Shown here piece by piece: positions 60,423 to 64,000 of a DNA stretch of 64,000 nucleotides; positions within the stretch are counted from its first letter, which is position 1; every line of letters starts with the position of its first letter. This DNA comes from Robiginitalea sp. (GTDB taxonomy: Bacteria > Bacteroidota > Bacteroidia > Flavobacteriales > Flavobacteriaceae). Position numbers and translations under genes: made by a program. The notes beneath the pieces were generated by a model, which saw nothing but the letters and a program-made list of their open reading frames with translations, did not search any database and was not told the DNA's origin. The stretch is taken from the NCBI GenBank assembly GCA_024642005.1, contig JAHECA010000002.1, positions 126,756-190,755 of the forward strand, in the 5' to 3' direction.

Positions 60423-61246
60423 GGGCGACTTGGGGCTAGCGGGCTGCTGCGGAATTCGTCTTCTTCTTCAGACCGGATGCCGAGGGCCTCGTAAATATAG
60501 GAGAAGGTGGAAAGGAGCTCGGGTTTGCCGTTTACCAAAGCCACATTGTGTTCGAAATGGGCGCTGGGCTTGTTATCGGCGGTGAGGATCGTCCACCCGT
60601 CTTTCAGCTGGCGGATGCGGTGTGTGCCCATGTTGATCATCGGCTCTATGGCCACCACCATGCCCTCAACGAATTTCTTGCCACGACCCCGCTTGCCGTA
60701 ATTGGGCATTTCGGGGGCTTCGTGCAATTTGCGGCCCAGGCCGTGGCCCACCAGTTCGCGTACCACGCCGTAGCCGTGGCCTTCGCAGTGTTGCTGGATG
60801 GCATAGGCCACATCGCCCACGCGGTTACCGAGCCGGAATTCGCGAATACCCAGATAGAGTGATTCCTTGGTAACCTGCAGCAACTGGCGCGTTTCAGGGG
60901 CTACTTCGCCCACCTCAAAGGTATAGGCGTGGTCGCCGTAAAACCCGTTCTTCAGGGCCCCGCAGTCTACCGAGACCACATCGCCCTCCTTAAAGGGCTG
61001 GTCGGTGGGGATGCCGTGTACCACCTGGGCGTTGGGGCTGATATTCAGTGTATTCGGGAATCCGTACATGCCCAGAAAGCCGGGCTTGGCCCCCTGTTCG
61101 CGTATAAAGTCTTCTGCGAGACGGTCGAGCTGCAGGCCGGTAATCCCTGGTTTGATCTCGGCCGCCAGCATGCCCAGTGTTCGAGACACCACCAGGGCGC
61201 TTTCCCGCATCAACTCAATCTCTTCAGTGGTTTTGGCGTGAATCAT
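60419..61246 (-). CDS. map: Methionine aminopeptidase, type I
   Basis: Map removes the initiator methionine from new proteins. The 275 residues show HGIPTD with the active-site His, VDCGALKNGFYGDHAYTF with two metal-binding Asp, GHGLGRKLHEAP and VVAIEPMINMG with further His and Glu ligands. Length is slightly above that of the E. coli enzyme. A -7 box lies five bases before the ATG, suggesting a near-leaderless internal promoter in addition to read-through from gpmI and the thioredoxin-like gene. Confidence 0.96.
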   Translation of the reverse strand: MIHAKTTEEIELMRESALVVSRTLGMLAAEIKPGITGLQLDRLAEDFIREQGAKPGFLGMYGFPNTLNISPNAQVVHGIPTDQPFKEGDVVSVDCGALKNGFYGDHAYTFEVGEVAPETRQLLQVTKESLYLGIREFRLGNRVGDVAYAIQQHCEGHGYGVVRELVGHGLGRKLHEAPEMPNYGKRGRGKKFVEGMVVAIEPMINMGTHRIRQLKDGWTILTADNKPSAHFEHNVALVNGKPELLSTFSYIYEALGIRSEEEDEFRSSPLAPSRP

Positions 61247-61251
61247 GGGTG

Positions 61252-61259
61252 CAAAGATA
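61252..61259 (-). promoter_or_regulatory. Bacteroidota -7 element immediately before map
   Basis: TATCTTTG on the minus strand is followed by only CACCC before the map ATG. If used, transcription would begin at or next to the start codon. No -33 TTTG is obvious. Confidence 0.5.
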
Positions 61260-61290
61260 ATACAGTTGCACGAAAGGGGAATCCTGAGGG

Positions 61291-61830
61291 TTAGTCCCAG
61301 TCGTAAGCGTGGCGGTAGGGCTGCCCGCTTAAGATTTTTTGCATATCGGTTTCCAGTTCCTCGATGGGGAATTCCACAATGCGCCCCATCTCTTCCCCAT
61401 TGCGGTAAAAGATAAAAGTGGGGACCTGTATGAGTTCCAGCCCTTCTTCGAACTGCCCGGGGGTGGTCTTGTCGCGGTCTACGGCAATAACTTCGACGTC
61501 ATCAGGGTTGTATCCGGCCTGCTCCAGAATTTTCACAAAACGGGGCACCTCGCGCCGGCTGTCTTTGCACCAGGTGCCCAGCAACAGCACGATGTGGACA
61601 TCTTCCAGCAAGGGTTTGAGCTCGGTTACCTTTTCCGCATTGGGCTGGTAGGCATCCAGGTTGGCCCCGTACCATTGGGCAAACGGCGTTACTTTGAGGG
61701 AGTCGAGGGAGGCGGTGCCCACCAGCATCACGGAACCCTCGTCGGGCACCCGGACGGCTGTGTGGGGTGGGTTGGCCTTACAGGCGGCCAGGGCCAGGGC
61801 CAGCAGCAGGTATCTAAGGGTCATGGACAT
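61291..61830 (-). CDS. Thioredoxin-family lipoprotein with a single active-site cysteine
   Basis: The 179-residue product begins with a lipoprotein signal (LLLALALAACKAN, Cys17). A thioredoxin fold follows, with IVLLLGTWCKDSRREVPRF near residues 80-98 and a cis-Pro segment ELIQVPTFIFYRNGEEMGRIVEFP. The usual WCxxC is WCKDS: Cys88 is kept and the second Cys is Ser91, so it cannot form the normal disulfide and may act as a monothiol or binding protein. It lies one base after gpmI and 44 bp before map. Confidence 0.87.
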   Translation of the reverse strand: MSMTLRYLLLALALAACKANPPHTAVRVPDEGSVMLVGTASLDSLKVTPFAQWYGANLDAYQPNAEKVTELKPLLEDVHIVLLLGTWCKDSRREVPRFVKILEQAGYNPDDVEVIAVDRDKTTPGQFEEGLELIQVPTFIFYRNGEEMGRIVEFPIEELETDMQKILSGQPYRHAYDWD

Positions 61831-61831
61831 G

Positions 61832-63349
61832 TCAGAGCAATGATTTTTGGGTCATGAGCCCGGGTTGGGGCACACCCAGGATTTCGAGCAGGGTAGGGGC
61901 CACATCGCCCAACACGCCCGAACGAATGTTTTTGCGGTCGGGGTCGACCAGGATCAGGGGCACAGGGTTGGTGGTATGGGCCGTGTTGGGACTTCCGTCG
62001 GGGTTCACCATAGTGTCGCAATTGCCGTGGTCGGCGATAACAATGGTGCTATAGCCGTTTTCCAGCCCGGCGGTGATAACTGTGCGGGCGCAGCTGTCTA
62101 CCGTCTCACAGGCCTTTATAGCGGCCTGCATGTCGCCCGTATGGCCCACCATGTCGGGATTGGCAAAATTCAGGCAAACGAAGTCGGCTTCTCCCTTTTG
62201 CAATTCGGGGACAATGGCATCGCGTATTTCATAGGCGCTCATCTCCGGTTTCAGATCGTAGGTAGCCACTTTTGGCGAGGGGCAGAGAATGCGCTTTTCC
62301 CCATCGAAGGGCGTTTCGCGCCCCCCGTTGAAGAAGAAGGTAACGTGGGGGTATTTTTCGGTCTCGGCAATGCGGATCTGCTTTTTGCCGGCACTGGCAA
62401 GCACTTCGCCCAGGGTGCTCTCGATATTGTCTTTGTCGTAGACCACGTGCACCCCATTGAAGGTGTCGTCGTAATTGGTCAGGGTTACGTAGTAGAGCTT
62501 CAGGGGGTGCATGTTTTGCTCGTGGAAGGCCACCTGGCTCAGGGCCTGGGTGAGTTCGCGCCCCCGGTCGGTTCGGAAGTTGAAGAAAACCACCACATCG
62601 TCTTCGGCAAGCGAGGCCACAGGCGCTCCCTGCCCATCGGTCATAACAATCGGCTTGATGAACTCATCGGTTACCCCGGCCTTATAGCTCGCCTCAAGAG
62701 AGGCCACGGCATCGTGCGAAGCAGTGCCGGTACCATGCACCAGCAGGTCGTAGGCTTCCTTGACGCGCTCCCATCGTTTGTCGCGGTCCATGGCGTAGTA
62801 GCGGCCCACCACAGAAGCCAGGCGGGTCGGGCTGCCCTTAAGGGAAGCCAGCAAATCGCGCACGAAGCCCACGCCGCTTTTGGGGTCTACATCGCGGCCA
62901 TCGGTAAAGGCGTGAACGAAGGAGGACTGCACCCCGGCATTGGCAGCAGCTTTGACCAGGCCCTTGAGGTGGTCTATGTGGCTGTGCACGCCCCCATCGC
63001 TGAGCAGGCCCAGGAAATGAACGGGCTTGCCATTGGTTCTGGCGTAGGCAAAAGCCTCTTGCAGGGCCGGCTCGTCTTTGAGGGTATCATTTTTTACGGC
63101 CAGGTTAATCTTGGCCAGGTCTTGATAAACGATGCGTCCGGCGCCAAGGTTCATGTGGCCCACTTCCGAATTGCCCATCTGACCTTCGGGCAGGCCCACG
63201 TTCATACCGTCTGTAAGCAGGGTGGCATGCGGATATTTGGTATAGAGGGAGTCGACAAATGGGGTCTGGGCCTGGTCTATGGCAGATACCTTCGGGTCGG
63301 GAGAAATGCCCCACCCGTCGAGTATCATGAGAATGGCTTTGTGGTTCAT
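61832..63349 (-). CDS. gpmI: 2,3-bisphosphoglycerate-independent phosphoglycerate mutase
   Basis: GpmI interconverts 3- and 2-phosphoglycerate in glycolysis using two manganese ions. The 505 residues of the alkaline-phosphatase fold include LDGWGIS with metal-binding Asp11 near the N-terminus, PEGQMGNSEVGHMNLGAGR with the phosphoserine Ser61, HAFTDGRDVDPKSGVGF, and IVIADHGNCDTM near the C-terminus. Length is typical. It is the first gene of a leftward operon with the thioredoxin-like lipoprotein, map and a methyltransferase. Confidence 0.97.
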   Translation of the reverse strand: MNHKAILMILDGWGISPDPKVSAIDQAQTPFVDSLYTKYPHATLLTDGMNVGLPEGQMGNSEVGHMNLGAGRIVYQDLAKINLAVKNDTLKDEPALQEAFAYARTNGKPVHFLGLLSDGGVHSHIDHLKGLVKAAANAGVQSSFVHAFTDGRDVDPKSGVGFVRDLLASLKGSPTRLASVVGRYYAMDRDKRWERVKEAYDLLVHGTGTASHDAVASLEASYKAGVTDEFIKPIVMTDGQGAPVASLAEDDVVVFFNFRTDRGRELTQALSQVAFHEQNMHPLKLYYVTLTNYDDTFNGVHVVYDKDNIESTLGEVLASAGKKQIRIAETEKYPHVTFFFNGGRETPFDGEKRILCPSPKVATYDLKPEMSAYEIRDAIVPELQKGEADFVCLNFANPDMVGHTGDMQAAIKACETVDSCARTVITAGLENGYSTIVIADHGNCDTMVNPDGSPNTAHTTNPVPLILVDPDRKNIRSGVLGDVAPTLLEILGVPQPGLMTQKSLL

Positions 63350-63374
63350 GGGTGCTTGCGGCGGTTTAAGACTT

Positions 63375-63382
63375 CAAAAATA
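63375..63382 (-). promoter_or_regulatory. Bacteroidota -7 element before gpmI
   Basis: TATTTTTG on the minus strand fits TAnnTTTG, 25 bp before the ATG. A GTGTGG at 63403-63408 is the nearest weak -33 candidate. Confidence 0.5.
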
Positions 63383-63430
63383 GCATGAATTCGGCAGCCC
63401 TGCCACACTTTTGGGATTCTTTTTGGAAAG

Positions 63431-63472
63431 GCCTGCCCAGGCCGGGGGGTGTTAAATATATCTTATTTAACG
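63431..63472. promoter_or_regulatory. Two inverted repeats in the gpmI/ankyrin divergent region
   Basis: GGCCTG-CC-CAGGCC (63431-63444) and GTTAAATA-N5-TATTTAAC (63452-63472) are both perfect. They lie between the divergent genes, about 80-130 bp from each start, and could be regulator sites or a hairpin in a transcript. Confidence 0.35.
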
Positions 63473-63559
63473 CTTCATCCTGAAACACTTACAACAACGT
63501 TTCGTCTTTAATAGCATAGCACATGCCAGCATTCATCATCAATCTAAAATCGACGCGTT

Positions 63560-63955
63560 ATGAAAACTTGTTCCGTTTACACGGTGGTTATGGCCCTGTT
63601 GCTGGCCCTGCCCGCCGCTGCCATGAAAGACCCCGCGCCAGCCCTCCCCCTGGGAATGGAAAAGACTCGCTCATTAATGGAAATCAGCCCTTTCTGCAAG
63701 GCAATTATGCAGGGAGAGTTTGAAACCGTGAAGAAAATGATCGCCCTCGGGGAAGATGTGAATCGCAAATCGCTGGGTAAAACACCCCTGATTTTTGCAG
63801 CCCGTTACAACCGGGCCGAGATTGTCGCGCTGTTGCTCGAGAGCGGGGCCGATCCGAACCTGCGCTGCGACAAGGGGTATACGCCCCTGCAACACGCCGA
63901 ACTGTCGCAAGCTGTCGAGTCGGCAAACCTGATAAGAATTGCTATGAAAGCCTGA
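63560..63955 (+). CDS. Small secreted ankyrin-repeat protein
   Basis: The 131-residue product has a signal peptide (MKTCSVYTVVMALLLALPAAA) and then about two ankyrin repeats, of which GKTPLIFAARYNRAEIVALLLESGADPNLRCDKGYTPLQHAEL is the clearest. Ankyrin repeats mediate protein contacts; a periplasmic partner is likely but unknown. The ATG at 63560 begins the signal peptide. It diverges from gpmI across 210 bp. The bases after its stop run to the window edge. Confidence 0.82.
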   Translation: MKTCSVYTVVMALLLALPAAAMKDPAPALPLGMEKTRSLMEISPFCKAIMQGEFETVKKMIALGEDVNRKSLGKTPLIFAARYNRAEIVALLLESGADPNLRCDKGYTPLQHAELSQAVESANLIRIAMKA

Positions 63956-64000
63956 AATCGCAGGAGTTTAGGCATCAATCAAAGGAAAAACCCCGGCCTA

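Noticed and set aside
61847-63388. 513-codon plus-strand frame opposite gpmI
   Set aside because: Antisense to a certain glycolytic gene; no motifs.

Overview
The window is a GC-rich, densely coded stretch of a Bacteroidota chromosome, most likely from a marine member of the Flavobacteriaceae; a high-GC genus such as Robiginitalea would fit, but that is inference. The evidence is the Bacteroidota promoter pattern (TTTG about 17 bp before TAnnTTTG, perfect at trkA and tamL), the type IX secretion proteins PorT and the DUF5103 plug, the BamA-like lipoprotein TamL, a short primary sigma factor, Na+-NQR, the bacillithiol-type reductase YpdA, and the scarcity of Shine-Dalgarno sequences. Almost everything is ordinary chromosomal content. 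I saw no prophage, insertion sequence, CRISPR array, tRNA or rRNA.

Layout. 1-9202: the end of the dcw cell-wall and division cluster (mraY end, murD, ftsW, murG, murC, ftsQ, ftsA, ftsZ), tightly packed and closed by a strong terminator. 9365-16657: a YqeY-like protein, a metallo-beta-lactamase-fold hydrolase, a leftward group (type II NADH dehydrogenase, secreted esterase, EamA transporter), an outer-membrane protein and an aldo/keto reductase. 16764-22758: a redox island with a [2Fe-2S] protein and a Tat-exported molybdenum hydroxylase facing a Tat-exported small subunit and a GMC flavoprotein across one bidirectional terminator, then an OmpW-like porin. 22857-29114: a small barrel protein, a ypdA-aldehyde dehydrogenase-alpha-L-fucosidase operon, a CBS-domain protein, rpe and a VOC protein. 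29146-35468: rpoD, pnp, rpsO, and fbaA with accD.

35484-46597: tamL, an RNA methyltransferase, a ubiE-porT operon, the trkA-trkH potassium uptake operon, a desaturase-aminotransferase operon and rsmG. 46600-51417: pruA, then a plug-DUF3667-apaG operon. 51484-59166: the complete nqrABCDEF operon, a small Nqr-associated protein and apbE, whose product attaches FMN to NqrB and NqrC. 59104-59645 is a gene-free stretch full of inverted repeats that looks like a dispersed non-coding element. 59646-63349: a leftward operon gpmI, thioredoxin-like lipoprotein, map, methyltransferase. The window ends with a small secreted ankyrin protein.

The genes combine peptidoglycan synthesis and division, a sodium-based respiratory entry point with its flavin-insertion enzyme, envelope biogenesis and secretion, RNA turnover and translation, and a periplasmic oxidation module of unknown substrate. 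No clearly new system is evident. The best leads are that redox island, the repeat-like element at 59104-59645, an internal terminator in the nqr operon, and several palindromes in divergent promoter regions.
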